A DNA stretch of 64,000 bases from Phycisphaeraceae bacterium (GCA_015709595.1 CP054178.1:1240001-1304000); one strand, 5' to 3'; positions 17,347-27,445 are shown, numbered from the stretch's first letter. Made by a program: numbers and translations. The notes: generated from the sequence alone by a model not told the origin.

Positions 17347-18648
17347 TCAGAACAGCATCTGAAGTTGCGTACGGAAGACGATCTGGCCGTCCTCGTCGCC
17401 CGCGTCGGAGCGCCAGCCCACTCCGCTGGCGGAGAAGGGCGAGGACACCGTGTCCAGACCGTAGCCCAGGTCAGTGGTCCATTTGATGTTGTGCTTGTCC
17501 CAGTACTTGTTGACGCCGACGGTGATGACGCTCAGATCCTCCACGCCATCCACGTCGAAGTCGCTCCACTCGTACCGTCCGAAGAGCTCCACATCATCCG
17601 TCACGAAGAAGCCGCCCTGAATGACGAAGCCGTACTGATCGACGTTGGCCTCGTCGAGATGCCGGCCGACGATGGCGGCGAACAGGTTGGCCCCGCCGAA
17701 CTCGAGCATGGCGTCCACGGTCCAGGTGAACATCTTCTCCTCGGGACCGGCCGCGGTGCCGACCTCGGCCTTCTCGTAGTGAGCGGCTCCGCCGAGCTGG
17801 AAGCCGAACTCCTCACCCTTGAAGGAGGTGAAATCGCGGAACTGGCTCCACTTGCCCGCCAGCAGCACCTCGGCTCGCCCGGTGAAGGCCCACTCGGTGT
17901 CGTAGCCGAGCGCCGCGGTGTTGGCGGTCATGAAGCCGTCGCTGTAGGCGACGTAGAACCGGAACTGATCGGCGGTGTAGGACATCTGCACGCCCTGGGA
18001 GCGATCCTGGTTGTATTCCTCGTTGACCAGCGAACGATCCACCGCGAGCTGCCGCTTGCTGGAGATGGTCTCCTCGATCATGAACGGCAGCTTGAACTGT
18101 CCGACCATGAGCTCCCAGCCATTGCCCAGATCCTTGGCGATGTAGGCGTCCTCGAGCAGGAACGAGCCGCCATCGCGGGCGAAGGCGCCCGTCACGTGGT
18201 ACTTCCACGAGGGATCAACCACGTGCCCCTCGAAGGTGAGCTTGGTGCGCCGGTTCTCGAATCCGCCGCGGCTGGTGTCCTCGGTGGCGTCTTCATCCTG
18301 GTGGTTGAAGACGTAGCGGAACTGGAGCTGGCCGTTGATTTTGAGCTTGAACTTGCCGTCGCCGCTGGCCAGGAAAAAGCCCTTGTCCCACCCGGCCGTG
18401 CCGCCCTGCAGCAGCGACGTGCGGGTGTCGGCGTCGGCGAGCACGTCCTGCACGAGCGAGCGAATCTCGGCGGCGCGGGCTTCGGTGAGCCACTGGTCGC
18501 CGTTCTGCGCCTGCAGCGTCGCCAGGCGGGCCTCCAGTTCGGCCACGCGCGACCGCAGGTCGGCGTCGGTGGCGCCCTCGCCGGCGAACGCGCCGCCCGC
18601 GAGCGTGATCGCGCCCACGAGCGCGATCGATCCGTGTGTTGCTCTCAT
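17347..18648 (-). CDS. Phosphate-selective porin (OprO/OprP-like)
   Basis: A 433-residue outer-membrane beta-barrel that should admit phosphate or related anions. It begins with a signal peptide (to about residue 22), then a short coiled coil (LRSRVAELEARLATLQAQ), then a barrel rich in alternating aromatic strands (FKLKINGQLQFRYVF; NRRTKLTFEGHV; LMVGQFKLPFMIEE) and ends in phenylalanine (FRTQLQMLF), the usual barrel-assembly signal. The N-terminal helix plus 16-strand type barrel matches the porin O/P family. Its place inside a phosphate gene island and the tandem GTTCA boxes upstream agree with phosphate control. Confidence 0.88.
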   Translation of the reverse strand: MRATHGSIALVGAITLAGGAFAGEGATDADLRSRVAELEARLATLQAQNGDQWLTEARAAEIRSLVQDVLADADTRTSLLQGGTAGWDKGFFLASGDGKFKLKINGQLQFRYVFNHQDEDATEDTSRGGFENRRTKLTFEGHVVDPSWKYHVTGAFARDGGSFLLEDAYIAKDLGNGWELMVGQFKLPFMIEETISSKRQLAVDRSLVNEEYNQDRSQGVQMSYTADQFRFYVAYSDGFMTANTAALGYDTEWAFTGRAEVLLAGKWSQFRDFTSFKGEEFGFQLGGAAHYEKAEVGTAAGPEEKMFTWTVDAMLEFGGANLFAAIVGRHLDEANVDQYGFVIQGGFFVTDDVELFGRYEWSDFDVDGVEDLSVITVGVNKYWDKHNIKWTTDLGYGLDTVSSPFSASGVGWRSDAGDEDGQIVFRTQLQMLF

Positions 18649-18711
18649 CGTTGATTCTCCAAGAGGTGAATGAGGGAACCCGAACAGACGGCGTGATTGT
18701 TCCGGCGGTCT

Positions 18712-18733
18712 GTTCAGGCGCTGTTCAGATCGC
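18712..18733 (+). promoter_or_regulatory. Candidate Pho box upstream of the porin gene
   Basis: Two direct 11-base units, GTTCAGGCGCT and GTTCAGATCGC, with GTTCA at 18712 and 18723. OmpR/PhoB-type regulators bind 11-base direct repeats. The repeats read on the strand opposite to porin transcription (as CTGAACAG in gene direction), so orientation is unusual if PhoB activates this gene. Confidence 0.5.
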
Positions 18734-18793
18734 GCGTGAAATCATCAGGGTCGATCGCGACGGCGGCCGGCAACCGGATCATCTCCAACCTCC

Positions 18794-19267
18794 TCACGGC
18801 GCCGCCAGAGCCAGCGCCCTGACAAGGTCCAGACTGGTGACAATCCCCAGCGGAAACCGATTGCGATCGACCACGATGACCCGGTGGACGCGGGCGTCGA
18901 CCATGCGGTTCGCCAGATCCCCGAGCGACGCGGACGGCCCCGCCGTCACCGGCTCGGGATTCATGCACTCCTCGACGAAGATGCTTCGCTCCTGGAGCGG
19001 ACCGGCGTCGGGGTCATCATCGCTCCCCAGCAACTCAACAAGCAGAGCGGGGTCGCGTTCATCGCCGCCTTCCATGCAGCGACGAATCAGGTCCGACCGC
19101 GAGATGACCCCGATCACGCGCCCGCCGCCATCCACCACGGGAGCACCGGAGATGCCGTTCTCCTCGAAGATCCGGGCAACCTGCCGGATCGTCGCGCCCG
19201 TCTCAATGCACACGGGCTCCGGTGTCATGATGTCGGCGGCGACGCGGGCGTGAGTTCTTGTTTCCAT
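18794..19267 (-). CDS. CBS-domain pair protein
   Basis: A 157-residue soluble protein made of two CBS domains: ADIMTPEPVCIE...VIGVISRSDLIRR and VEECMNPEPVTA...PLGIVTSLDLVRALA. Such stand-alone pairs bind adenine nucleotides and act as energy or redox-state sensors. It follows the molybdoenzyme gene by 36 bases on the same strand and is probably the last gene of that operon, so a regulatory role there is plausible. The partner is not known. Confidence 0.9.
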   Translation of the reverse strand: METRTHARVAADIMTPEPVCIETGATIRQVARIFEENGISGAPVVDGGGRVIGVISRSDLIRRCMEGGDERDPALLVELLGSDDDPDAGPLQERSIFVEECMNPEPVTAGPSASLGDLANRMVDARVHRVIVVDRNRFPLGIVTSLDLVRALALAAP

Positions 19268-19303
19268 GACTGCACCTCGCTTCGGAAACTCGGCGGGCCG
19301 GAC

Positions 19304-22300
19304 TCAACGCACCGGCTCCACGCGGACGTGCGTGTCGTAGAACGACACGCTTCCGCCCACCGGGTCGAACATGCAGGTGTTCCTGATGGTGGGGTCGGTC
19401 CACATGGCGGCGTTGGCGTGGATGCCCCGCGTGCGACGTTCCTCTCCCTTGATGACCTGCCCGTTGATGGTCACATCCTGAGCCCCGGTGGCCCAGTGGC
19501 CGAAGCCCAGCGCGAACGACACCACGCCCGGACGGATGGTCTGCGTGATGGTCACCTTGCCAACCATCGGCTTGCGCACCCCGTTGCCCAGCGGCCAGTC
19601 GCCCGAGGGGTTGGTGGCGCTGACCACCTTGACCAGCTGGCCGTTGCGCAGCCCCCGCCGCTGCGCGTCGGACGGATGCATAAGCACGCCGTTCTCGGGC
19701 ATGATCGCCGACAGCCACGGGTCGGCGATGGTGCGGCTCTTGGTCTGGGTAATCACGCGGTGCGTGATGAGCGCCAAGTCGTGCCCCCTGCGAAGGTCAT
19801 CGGGCTCGTTGCCGGCATAGTCGCGCACCGGCACGTAGCACGCATAACCGGGATACGACTGACCCGTACCGGCGTGGATGGTCGCGGCGGTCTTCTCCTG
19901 GTAGAGATTCAGCAGCGCACCGTACGGATGAGCCGCGCGGTCGCCCTTGTAGCCCTTGGCGTGATCCTCGTAGCGGCCGCCGCGGTTGAGCACGTACACC
20001 ACCTTGGGCCACATCGACTCGCCCACGATGGCGCGCCAGCGCTCGGCGTCGAAGATGGACCTGGGCAGGTGCCGCCGCGCCGCGTGGAAGATCTCCAACT
20101 CGCGGGCGTCTGCGTCGGGCACGTTCTGCGAGGCATCGGGCTTCTCGCCGAACGCCAGGTTCGCCACGGCCCGCAGGTAGAGATCATCGGGGTGGCGCAG
20201 GTGCTTGCCTTCTCCGAGGCCGTTCTCTCCGAACCCGGGCAGTTTGAGCTGTTCCGCAATGCCCAGGATCATGGTTTCGAGCGAGATGGGATACGACTGG
20301 CCGTAGACCGAACACTCCTCGGGAATCGGCGCAATCACCGGCTGGCGCACGGGCTGCACCTTGTTGGGGATGTTGGGGTGGCTGCCCTGGAACTCCCAGC
20401 GCTCGAGGAAGGTCAGGTCGGGGAAGATGTAGTCCGCGTACATCGACGTGGTGCCGATCAGAATGTCGCAGGCGACGAACAGCGGCACCTTCTGCGTGTC
20501 GCAGAGCACCTCGATGTTGGTGTGCCCGGCGGGCAGGGCGTAGGTCGGCGCGCCCATGTACAGGAAGAGGGCCTTCACCGGATAGGGATACTGGTCGCCG
20601 ATCGAGGGGATGATCTCCTCGTAGATGTCGCTGGAGAGCGGGTACCAGTTCCGCCGGGCGGGATAGCCCTCGAAGATGGTGGTCTTCTCGTAGTCCAGCC
20701 CATGCCGGATGCTGCTGATGCCGAACGCCGTGGTGACGCCGGGATGGGCGGTGAGGTCGAAGAGGTTGCCCTTGCCCTTTCCCTTGGTGTCGTAGGTCGT
20801 GGCCTTGATCAGCCCGCCCCTGGCGTCGTAGTTGCCCAGGAGCATGTTGACCGTCATCCACCCCAGCACGTTGTAGAACCCGTTGGTGTGCTGGGCGACG
20901 CCCCGGTGGATGTCCACCGCCGCCGCCTTGCCGTAGGAGGTCAACTCCCGCGCCACGGCGATGACATCCTGCTCACGCAGGCCGGAGAGTTCCGCCCATT
21001 CGGCGACGGTCCGCTCACGCGATGCCTCCGCCACGATCTGCAACCCGGACTTGACCTTCACGCCGTCGGGTAGAGCGGCATCGACGAACAGATCGGCGAC
21101 CACGGCGGACTTCTCATCGTTCGGGTCCACGGCGGTCAACTGGCCGTTGACCATCGCGACCATGAACTTCTCGTCGTAGTCCTTGCCGTCCTTCGCCTTG
21201 CGCGGCTCGGCGGCGCGCAGGGGCTGCCCGTCGACCTTCACGTCCGCGGCGCGCACCAGTTTGCCCGGCTTGCCGTCCTTGACGGCGACCAGCCACGTGG
21301 CGTTGGTCCACGAGTTCTCGCCGTTGGCCATCGCCGCGGCCTTGTTGGCGTTCGCGAGAAACCTGGCGTCGAAGCGACCTTCATCCAGCATCCAGCGGAT
21401 GAACGCCATGGCCAGAGCGCCATCCGCGCCGGGCTTGATGGGCAGCCACTTCCACGCCTTGCTGGCCAGCTTGCTGAAGCGCGGGTCGACCACCGCGATC
21501 TTGGTGCGGCCCTCGACGAGGTTGGTCGTCAGCCGAACCGTCCGGTTGGGCGGACCATAGTTGGCTTCGAACAGGTTAGCGCCGACAAACAGGATGAACC
21601 GGCTGTTCTCGGTGTCCGCCTGCCAGTAGAACTTCTGCCCGCCGGTGAACTTGCCGCCTTCGTACTGCTCGCTGATGGCCTTGCAGGTGAAGTACAGGGA
21701 GCCCTGGCACACCGTGGTGTGCCCGTGGGCGTTGGTGGTGCCCAGCGCCGAGGCGAACCGCTTGTAGAAGTCGCCGCGACCGTCCTTCAACCGTCCCCAG
21801 GCGACGACGATCTGATTGTTGCGCGGGCCGAAGTCCGGGTGATCGGGATCGATCATCTTGTCCAGATGCGCCGCGTGCTTCTGCTTGAACGCCTCGATGA
21901 GCGCCTGCTTCTTGGCCTTGTCCTTCTCGTCCCAGATGGCCTTGACATCGGCATCCAGCACCTTGGCGAGGGCCGGGTCGGTCACGGTCATCAGGGAACG
22001 CAGCCCCTCGACCTGGCGGCTCTCTTCACCGGCGACGCCGCTGAACAGCGCGCCGCCCTCGCAGATCTCCCGAATCGCCTGCTCGAAGGGAATGGTGACC
22101 CACCTGTTCTCGCCGCGCTTGCCGGCCCGCTTGAGCACCTTGCGAAGGCGGTAGGGGTCGTAGGCGGTCTGCAGCCCGGACTGCCCCTTGGGGCAGAGCG
22201 CCCCATCCACCGGGGCCGCATCGTCCAGAGAGGTGGCGAAAGGCAGGTGCGGCAGCATCGTCCAAGGGCTGTACGGGTTGCCGTCAATCTTGGTGACAAC

Positions 22301-22546
22301 GCCATCCTGAATCTTGCAGCGGATGCCGCAGCCGGTGTTGCACTGCAGGCACGATGAGCAGATGTGGTTGTCGGCCCGCACCATGTCGTATGGTGCATCC
22401 GGGCGCGAACTGTTCATGATCGCGCTGTCGGACGAGCCATCGAATGCGGCGGCGCGCTCTGCCGCACCAGCCGCTCCGAGCATGGCGCCGCCCGCAAGAA
22501 ACCCGCGGCGTGAGACGATCTTCTGATCGGGTGCAGCTGTTGTCAT
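19304..22546 (-). CDS. ttrA: Molybdopterin oxidoreductase catalytic subunit, TtrA-like
   Basis: A 1080-residue exported molybdoenzyme of the DMSO-reductase superfamily. A twin-arginine signal (SRRGFLAGG at residues 12-20) is followed by a cysteine cluster C66-x2-C69-x3-C73 and later CPKG, which bind a 4Fe-4S cluster, then long Mo-bisPGD-binding regions. A possible Mo-ligand cysteine lies in GHTTVCQGS. Its gene order behind a four-cluster ferredoxin and an NrfD protein, and its length near 1000 residues, match tetrathionate reductase TtrBCA. Selenate, arsenate, thiosulfate or polysulfide reductases have similar subunits, so the substrate is uncertain. It overlaps ttrC by 4 bases. Confidence 0.72.
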   Translation of the reverse strand: MTTAAPDQKIVSRRGFLAGGAMLGAAGAAERAAAFDGSSDSAIMNSSRPDAPYDMVRADNHICSSCLQCNTGCGIRCKIQDGVVTKIDGNPYSPWTMLPHLPFATSLDDAAPVDGALCPKGQSGLQTAYDPYRLRKVLKRAGKRGENRWVTIPFEQAIREICEGGALFSGVAGEESRQVEGLRSLMTVTDPALAKVLDADVKAIWDEKDKAKKQALIEAFKQKHAAHLDKMIDPDHPDFGPRNNQIVVAWGRLKDGRGDFYKRFASALGTTNAHGHTTVCQGSLYFTCKAISEQYEGGKFTGGQKFYWQADTENSRFILFVGANLFEANYGPPNRTVRLTTNLVEGRTKIAVVDPRFSKLASKAWKWLPIKPGADGALAMAFIRWMLDEGRFDARFLANANKAAAMANGENSWTNATWLVAVKDGKPGKLVRAADVKVDGQPLRAAEPRKAKDGKDYDEKFMVAMVNGQLTAVDPNDEKSAVVADLFVDAALPDGVKVKSGLQIVAEASRERTVAEWAELSGLREQDVIAVARELTSYGKAAAVDIHRGVAQHTNGFYNVLGWMTVNMLLGNYDARGGLIKATTYDTKGKGKGNLFDLTAHPGVTTAFGISSIRHGLDYEKTTIFEGYPARRNWYPLSSDIYEEIIPSIGDQYPYPVKALFLYMGAPTYALPAGHTNIEVLCDTQKVPLFVACDILIGTTSMYADYIFPDLTFLERWEFQGSHPNIPNKVQPVRQPVIAPIPEECSVYGQSYPISLETMILGIAEQLKLPGFGENGLGEGKHLRHPDDLYLRAVANLAFGEKPDASQNVPDADARELEIFHAARRHLPRSIFDAERWRAIVGESMWPKVVYVLNRGGRYEDHAKGYKGDRAAHPYGALLNLYQEKTAATIHAGTGQSYPGYACYVPVRDYAGNEPDDLRRGHDLALITHRVITQTKSRTIADPWLSAIMPENGVLMHPSDAQRRGLRNGQLVKVVSATNPSGDWPLGNGVRKPMVGKVTITQTIRPGVVSFALGFGHWATGAQDVTINGQVIKGEERRTRGIHANAAMWTDPTIRNTCMFDPVGGSVSFYDTHVRVEPVR

Positions 22547-23781
22547 GATGACGCCCTCTCCTGTCGGGCGATGCGGAACGCGATCATCGCACCAAGGCGA
22601 CGAAGCACGAAGTACGACGCCATCCCTAGCGCGACCAGGAACAGACCCACGAGGTACTCCATCGCGGTCGCGTGATAGGTGTAACTCAGCCGCGGATGGG
22701 AGAACGCCTCCTGCAGACCCTTCAGTTCACTGACCGCCTGCCCCGGCACCAGCACGTTCAGACGGGTTGCCAGGAAAGTCACCGCCACCAGCACCGCGGC
22801 GAGAATCCACCACCTCGGACTGCGGCAGCCGAGCAGCATCACCAGCGGCACGACGCCTCCCAGCAGCAGATGCACGATCCAGAACACCCACCAGTACGGC
22901 CCGGTCAGGATCAGCTCGATGGCCGGGTTGTGCGAGCCGGGGTTCCACAGCGTCACCGAGAACTCGGCGAACTCGAGAATGAAGTACACGAAGAGCCCGG
23001 CGATGATCACCCGGCGCAGATAGGTGAGCGCCATCTGGTGCTCGGTGTGCGGGTCGGGCGTGGCCCAGGCGAAGGCGTCCGGCCCGAGCGCGGCCCGCAC
23101 CGCCAGCAGCACGGCCGACCCCGACACGATCGCGGAGCACAGAAAGAGCACCGGAAAGAGCGCGCTGTGCCAGAACTCGCGGGCGTCCACCACGCCGAAG
23201 AACGCGCCGCTCTGACTGGGGATCACCACCGCGAAGAAGATGCCCAGGCACAGGAACGGCTTGAGCCACGTGGAGCCGGGTCGGAACGAAAGCACCCATG
23301 CCGCCGCCGCCACAATGACGAAGGCCACGTACATCCAGGCGTTGAAGGCCATCATGCTGGTGAAACTGGGCGAGGTCATGATGCGGTGCGCCCGGTCCAG
23401 ATGTCCCAGGTCCAGCCACACCGACATGAACGCCGGCGCCATGGCCGCGATCGCCAGCACAATGACGGTGCGAAGCATCGAGGGCGTGCCGAGCCCGCGC
23501 AGGTTGAGGATGTAGCCCAGCGCGCCCACGGCGAACGCGCCCCCCGCAATGCCGACCGCGTGAAAGTAGATGGCGATCCACAGCCCCCATGGCACATATG
23601 AACCGTACCCAGCGGGCAGGTGCCCCTGCGTGAACCGCATGTACAGGCCGATCGAACCCAGGGCCAGCAGAATGAACCAGATGATCCACAAGGCGCGGGC
23701 CCACGGCACGGGGCTCAGCGCCGGGCTGGCGGCGGCGCCGTTCCGCGGAAGCGATCCGGCATGGATGGGCATGGCGCTCAT
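22543..23781 (-). CDS. ttrC: NrfD/PsrC-family quinol-oxidising membrane subunit, TtrC-like
   Basis: A 412-residue integral membrane protein with about nine or ten helices, of the NrfD/PsrC family. It would take electrons from menaquinol and pass them to the iron-sulfur subunit TtrB. Typical features are the WGLWIAIYFHAVGIAGGAFA segment and charged or polar residues (D, H, E) in the following helices. It starts 7 bases after ttrB and overlaps ttrA. No heme-binding pattern is evident. Confidence 0.82.
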   Translation of the reverse strand: MSAMPIHAGSLPRNGAAASPALSPVPWARALWIIWFILLALGSIGLYMRFTQGHLPAGYGSYVPWGLWIAIYFHAVGIAGGAFAVGALGYILNLRGLGTPSMLRTVIVLAIAAMAPAFMSVWLDLGHLDRAHRIMTSPSFTSMMAFNAWMYVAFVIVAAAAWVLSFRPGSTWLKPFLCLGIFFAVVIPSQSGAFFGVVDAREFWHSALFPVLFLCSAIVSGSAVLLAVRAALGPDAFAWATPDPHTEHQMALTYLRRVIIAGLFVYFILEFAEFSVTLWNPGSHNPAIELILTGPYWWVFWIVHLLLGGVVPLVMLLGCRSPRWWILAAVLVAVTFLATRLNVLVPGQAVSELKGLQEAFSHPRLSYTYHATAMEYLVGLFLVALGMASYFVLRRLGAMIAFRIARQERASS

Positions 23782-23788
23782 GGGTGCC

Positions 23789-24745
23789 TCACACGATGTA
23801 GAACACGCGCGGCTTGGTGCCCTTGTGCGGCAGCAGCGTCTGCACGTTGTTCCGGGTGATCAGTTCCGTGACCAGACTGTCGGGGTCGTTCGCGTCGCCG
23901 AAGTACGTCGCCCGGCCGATGCAGGTGGTCACGCACTGCGGCAACTGCCCCACCTCAAGCCGGTGCAGGCAGAAGTGGCACTTGCGGGCGTTGCCCATCG
24001 GCGACTGGTGGTCAGAACGGTCCCACGCCTTGCCGTACTCGTTGTTGGGCTGCTCTTCGTACGGCAGGTTCGACCCCAGCAGGGGTCGATCCGGGCCTTC
24101 CGGCGCGCCGACCGCCGCACCTTCGGAGTAATGCTCCCCGAAGTCGCTGGTGCGCGCCCCGTAGGGGCACGCGGTCAGGCAGTAGCGGCAGCCGATGCAC
24201 TTGTCGTAGTCGATGGCCACGATGCCGTCGGGACGCTTCCACGTCGCCTTCACCGGACACACCGGAACGCAGGGCGGTTCATCGCACTGCATGCAGGGGC
24301 GCGGCGTGAAGCGCAGCTGCACGTTGGGATACTCGCCGAACTCCTCGGTCAGCACGGGACGATAGACCACGCCGGGCGGAAGCTTGTTCTCGGCGATGCA
24401 CGCCATGGTGCAGGCGTGGCAGCCCACGCACTTGCGCGTGTCGATGACCATCACCCACCGGCGCTGCTCCACCGGCTTGGCCATGCACTTCAGCAGGTCG
24501 CGCTGCATCCGAACCAGGACGTCCTCATCCACCGCCGGCTTGATGTTGTTCAGCACGGGCAGGTGGCGCACGGTGCCCGCGCCCACCGGGTCATTCGTGG
24601 TCGCCGTCGTGCGGTCGATGACCACCGCCGACACGGCCGCCGCGGCGCCGGCGCCCACCAAGGCGCCGGCGCGGACGAACTCGCGTCGAGTCAGGATCGG
24701 AGGGGAGGAGGCGGGTCCGTCGGATGGATCGGTCTTCGCCACCAT
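23789..24745 (-). CDS. ttrB: Four-cluster ferredoxin subunit, TtrB-like
   Basis: A 318-residue exported electron-transfer protein. It has a twin-arginine signal ([15 protein letters not shown]) and four cysteine groups for 4Fe-4S clusters: [38 protein letters not shown] and CHFCLHR...CVTTC. It links the NrfD subunit to the molybdoenzyme. A hydrophilic insert lies between the third and fourth groups. SD-like GAGGAG lies 9 bases before ATG 24745. It is the first gene of the ttrBCA-type operon, preceded by an 11-base-pair inverted repeat. Confidence 0.85.
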   Translation of the reverse strand: MVAKTDPSDGPASSPPILTRREFVRAGALVGAGAAAAVSAVVIDRTTATTNDPVGAGTVRHLPVLNNIKPAVDEDVLVRMQRDLLKCMAKPVEQRRWVMVIDTRKCVGCHACTMACIAENKLPPGVVYRPVLTEEFGEYPNVQLRFTPRPCMQCDEPPCVPVCPVKATWKRPDGIVAIDYDKCIGCRYCLTACPYGARTSDFGEHYSEGAAVGAPEGPDRPLLGSNLPYEEQPNNEYGKAWDRSDHQSPMGNARKCHFCLHRLEVGQLPQCVTTCIGRATYFGDANDPDSLVTELITRNNVQTLLPHKGTKPRVFYIV

Positions 24746-24766
24746 GCCGTCGCTCCTCGGTTGTTC

Positions 24767-24808
24767 GGAGCCATTCGCGGCCGGAATCCCGCACCCTCGA
24801 ATGGCTCC
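24767..24808. promoter_or_regulatory. Perfect inverted repeat before ttrB
   Basis: GGAGCCATTCG (24767-24777) and CGAATGGCTCC (24798-24808), with 20 bases between. It lies between the phoR stop and the ttrB start. It may be a transcriptional operator or an RNA hairpin that ends or attenuates the phoBR transcript. There is no U-tract. Confidence 0.5.
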
Positions 24809-24846
24809 TGACGCTGGAGCATTGTGGCATGGCTGATATCGCCTTC

Positions 24847-26688
24847 CTACGAGGAAACTTCCCCCTTCAGGTCGGTCTCGACGCGGCCCCGATCCGGCAG
24901 CACGATCGTGAACACGCTGCCGCGACCGATGTCGCTGTCGATCTCGATCCGACCGTCATGCACCCGCACGATGTGCTTGACGATCGCCAGCCCCAGCCCC
25001 GTCCCCCCCACCTCGCGGCTGCGGCCCTTGTCCACCCGGTAGAAGCGCTCGAAGATGCGGGCGTGGTGGATGCGCGCGATGCCCGGCCCCTGGTCCGCCA
25101 CGCTGATGGCGATTTCATCTCCCTTCTGACCCTGGCGCCGGACGGCGCGGATCGTCACCGTGGTGCCGGGGGGCGAGTAATTGATCGCGTTGGAGACCAG
25201 GTTCCCCACCGCCTGCTCCATGAGCGCGCCGTGGACTTCGGGCTCCAGACCCTCCCGCACGTCGCTGACCAGCCGGATCGACTTGGCGTCCGCCGCCGCC
25301 TGGAACTGGGACACCACGGCGCGCACGATCAGCCGCAGCGGCGTGGGCTCCTTCTCGAGCGTCTGTCCGGCGCGGGGCTGCTCCAGCCGGGTGAGGGACA
25401 TCACGTCCTCCACGATCGCCGCCAGGCGGTCGCTGTTCTGCTTGATGATGCGGAGAAACTTCTGGGTGCGCTCGCGGTCATCCGCGCCGACTTCCAGCAG
25501 CGTCTCCACGTAGCCCTTGATGTTGGTGATGGGCGTGCGCAGCTCGTGCGAAACATTGGCGGCGAAGTCGGTGCGCATGGATTCCAGCCGCCGCAGCTGC
25601 GTCACGTCGGTCAGGATGATGAGCACGCCGCTGAGCACGCCGCGGGCGTCGAGCAGCGGCTCCGAGGCGGCCTGCACCTGTCGCGGCGTGTCGCCCTCGA
25701 GCCGGAACTCGATCGGTCCGTTGCCGCGCCCCGCCACCGCGGCGGCCGCGAAGCGGTGAAGGTCCGGCTGACGCACCACCTCGTGCAGCAGCCGCCCGAT
25801 GGCGCTCTCCGCCTTCACGCCCAGCAGGCGCTCGGCGGCCAGATTGAGGTTGAACACCCGCTGCTCCACGTCCAGCGCCACCACCCCGCTGCTCATCGAC
25901 TGGAGAATCGCCTGCACCTCGTTCTGACGGGTTCGGACTTCGATCATGCGCGCCCCCAGTTCCTCGGCCATGTGATTCAGCGCCCGCGCCAGCGAGGCCA
26001 GTTCGCTGGCGCGGGGCGGGTCCACGCGATGATCCAGCCGCCCTTCGGCGAACCGCGTCGCGCCGTGGGCCAGCGCGCTCACCTGGCGGCCGAAGTGCCG
26101 GGACATCAGCAGAAAGACGGCGAACGTCAGCCCGATGAACAGCGACGCGCCCAGCCCCACCGTGCGCGCCACGTCCGTCAGATCGGCGTCCACCGCCGCC
26201 ACCGAAATGCCCGCCCGCACCACGCCCAGCACGCGACCATCGTCCGGCGACTGAACGCGACGGGCCAGGTAGAGCATCGGTTCGTGGATCGTGGGGCTGA
26301 GGCGGCGGCTCTGTCCTTCGCCGCGCTCCAGGGCGTCGCTGATCTCCGCGCGCAGTCGATGGTTGTCCATCGTCGCGGGGTCGGCGTGGGAGTCTCCCCA
26401 CACCACCCCGTCCGGCGCGACGATGGTGACGCGGATGCGGGTTTCGGCGCCGTCGCGCTTGCACCGGGCGTCGATCGCCGCGGCGTCGGCGCTCGCCATC
26501 AGGACGCGATGCTCCTGCACCAGCAGCGGGAGCGTGCGATCCAGCTTGTCATAGGTCTGGTCGTGGTGAAACTGACGCACCTTGGCGTAGGCGAACGCCC
26601 CGAGTGAAAGTGCGATCACCGCCTGAACCAGCACCAGCGCCAGCCCCAGCCGCCAGACCAGCGATCGCGGAGCGCGCAGAATGGTCAA
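24847..26688 (-). CDS. phoR: Phosphate sensor histidine kinase PhoR
   Basis: A 613-residue membrane kinase. Order: first membrane helix (about 12-35), a ~145-residue periplasmic domain, second helix (about 185-208), HAMP linker, PAS domain (about 270-370), HisKA with SHELRTPI (phospho-accepting His near 380), and HATPase with N, G1 DQGPGIA, F and G2 [12 protein letters not shown] boxes. It should phosphorylate PhoB under phosphate limitation and receive the Pst-PhoU signal. A periplasmic domain is larger than in enteric PhoR. It starts with TTG at 26688, which overlaps the phoB stop (TTGA). A role for TtrB-C-A control cannot be excluded because that operon is next. Confidence 0.88.
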   Translation of the reverse strand: MTILRAPRSLVWRLGLALVLVQAVIALSLGAFAYAKVRQFHHDQTYDKLDRTLPLLVQEHRVLMASADAAAIDARCKRDGAETRIRVTIVAPDGVVWGDSHADPATMDNHRLRAEISDALERGEGQSRRLSPTIHEPMLYLARRVQSPDDGRVLGVVRAGISVAAVDADLTDVARTVGLGASLFIGLTFAVFLLMSRHFGRQVSALAHGATRFAEGRLDHRVDPPRASELASLARALNHMAEELGARMIEVRTRQNEVQAILQSMSSGVVALDVEQRVFNLNLAAERLLGVKAESAIGRLLHEVVRQPDLHRFAAAAVAGRGNGPIEFRLEGDTPRQVQAASEPLLDARGVLSGVLIILTDVTQLRRLESMRTDFAANVSHELRTPITNIKGYVETLLEVGADDRERTQKFLRIIKQNSDRLAAIVEDVMSLTRLEQPRAGQTLEKEPTPLRLIVRAVVSQFQAAADAKSIRLVSDVREGLEPEVHGALMEQAVGNLVSNAINYSPPGTTVTIRAVRRQGQKGDEIAISVADQGPGIARIHHARIFERFYRVDKGRSREVGGTGLGLAIVKHIVRVHDGRIEIDSDIGRGSVFTIVLPDRGRVETDLKGEVSS

Positions 26689-27422
26689 GTCCCCTGTTCG
26701 GCGTGGGTGGGCAGCGAGTCGTTGAGACGATACCCCACGCCGCGCACCGTGTCGATCATCCGGCCCAGGTCGCCCAGTTTCTTGCGGATGGCCGTCACGT
26801 GAACATCCACGGTGCGGCTGGCCAGCACCGCGTTGACCCCATGCACCGCCGAAATGATCTGGTCCCGCGTGCGCACGAAGCCGGGGCGCAGCGCCAGGCA
26901 GCGGAGAATCTCGAACTCGGTGCGCGTCAGGTCCACTTCCTGCCCGTCGGCGCTCACGACGTGGCGGTCGGAGTCGATGATGAGCCGACGATCCGCCAGC
27001 GTGATGCGGTTGGCGGTGGAGGTCGGGGCGGACGCCGCCCGCGTGCGCCGGACGATGTTCTTCACCCGCGCCATCAGCACCTTGGGGCTGAAGGGCTTGG
27101 TGAGGTAATCATCCGCGCCCAGTTCCAGTCCCGTGACGATATCGCTCTCCTCGCCCTTGGCCGAGACGATGAGAATGGGAATGGACCGGGTGTCCTCGTT
27201 CCACTTCAGCCGCCGGCAGATCTCCAGTCCGTCGATGTCAGGCAGCATCAGGTCGAGGATCACCAGGGCCGGCTCGCGCCGCTTCACCGCCTCCATCGCG
27301 TGCTTGCCCGACTGCACCACCGCCGTCTCGAACCCCTCCCGGTCGAGATGAAAACGGATCAGGTCCGCGATGTCGGGTTCGTCCTCCACGATGAGAACCG
27401 GTGTCTTCGCCACGGGGGTCAA
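26685..27422 (-). CDS. phoB: Phosphate response regulator PhoB
   Basis: A 245-residue OmpR/PhoB-family regulator. The receiver has the acidic pair VEDEPD, the phospho-acceptor in LVILDLMLPDIDG (near residue 57) and the conserved lysine in VSAKGEE; the C-terminal winged helix ends with RTVDVHVTAIRKKLG and GVGYRL. The start is TTG 27422, or GTG 27413 three codons later. Two GTTCA units with 11-base spacing on the minus strand, 24-40 bases upstream, suggest autoregulation. Confidence 0.9.
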   Translation of the reverse strand: MTPVAKTPVLIVEDEPDIADLIRFHLDREGFETAVVQSGKHAMEAVKRREPALVILDLMLPDIDGLEICRRLKWNEDTRSIPILIVSAKGEESDIVTGLELGADDYLTKPFSPKVLMARVKNIVRRTRAASAPTSTANRITLADRRLIIDSDRHVVSADGQEVDLTRTEFEILRCLALRPGFVRTRDQIISAVHGVNAVLASRTVDVHVTAIRKKLGDLGRMIDTVRGVGYRLNDSLPTHAEQGT

Positions 27423-27445
27423 TCTCCGGGAGATGCTCCGCAGGG

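Noticed and set aside
18884-21073. A 729-codon open frame on the + strand opposite ttrA and the CBS gene
   Set aside because: It mirrors a well-supported minus-strand operon; the protein is His/Arg/Gly-rich with no recognisable domain, as expected from high-GC antisense reading.
24724-26607. A 627-codon + strand frame opposite phoR
   Set aside because: Antisense of a complete histidine kinase, no motifs.
24847-27422. The two-component pair as TtrS/TtrR
   Set aside because: The kinase has the PhoR order (membrane, HAMP, PAS, HisKA) and the regulator is OmpR-type; TtrR is LuxR-type with a periplasmic-binding-type sensor TtrS.
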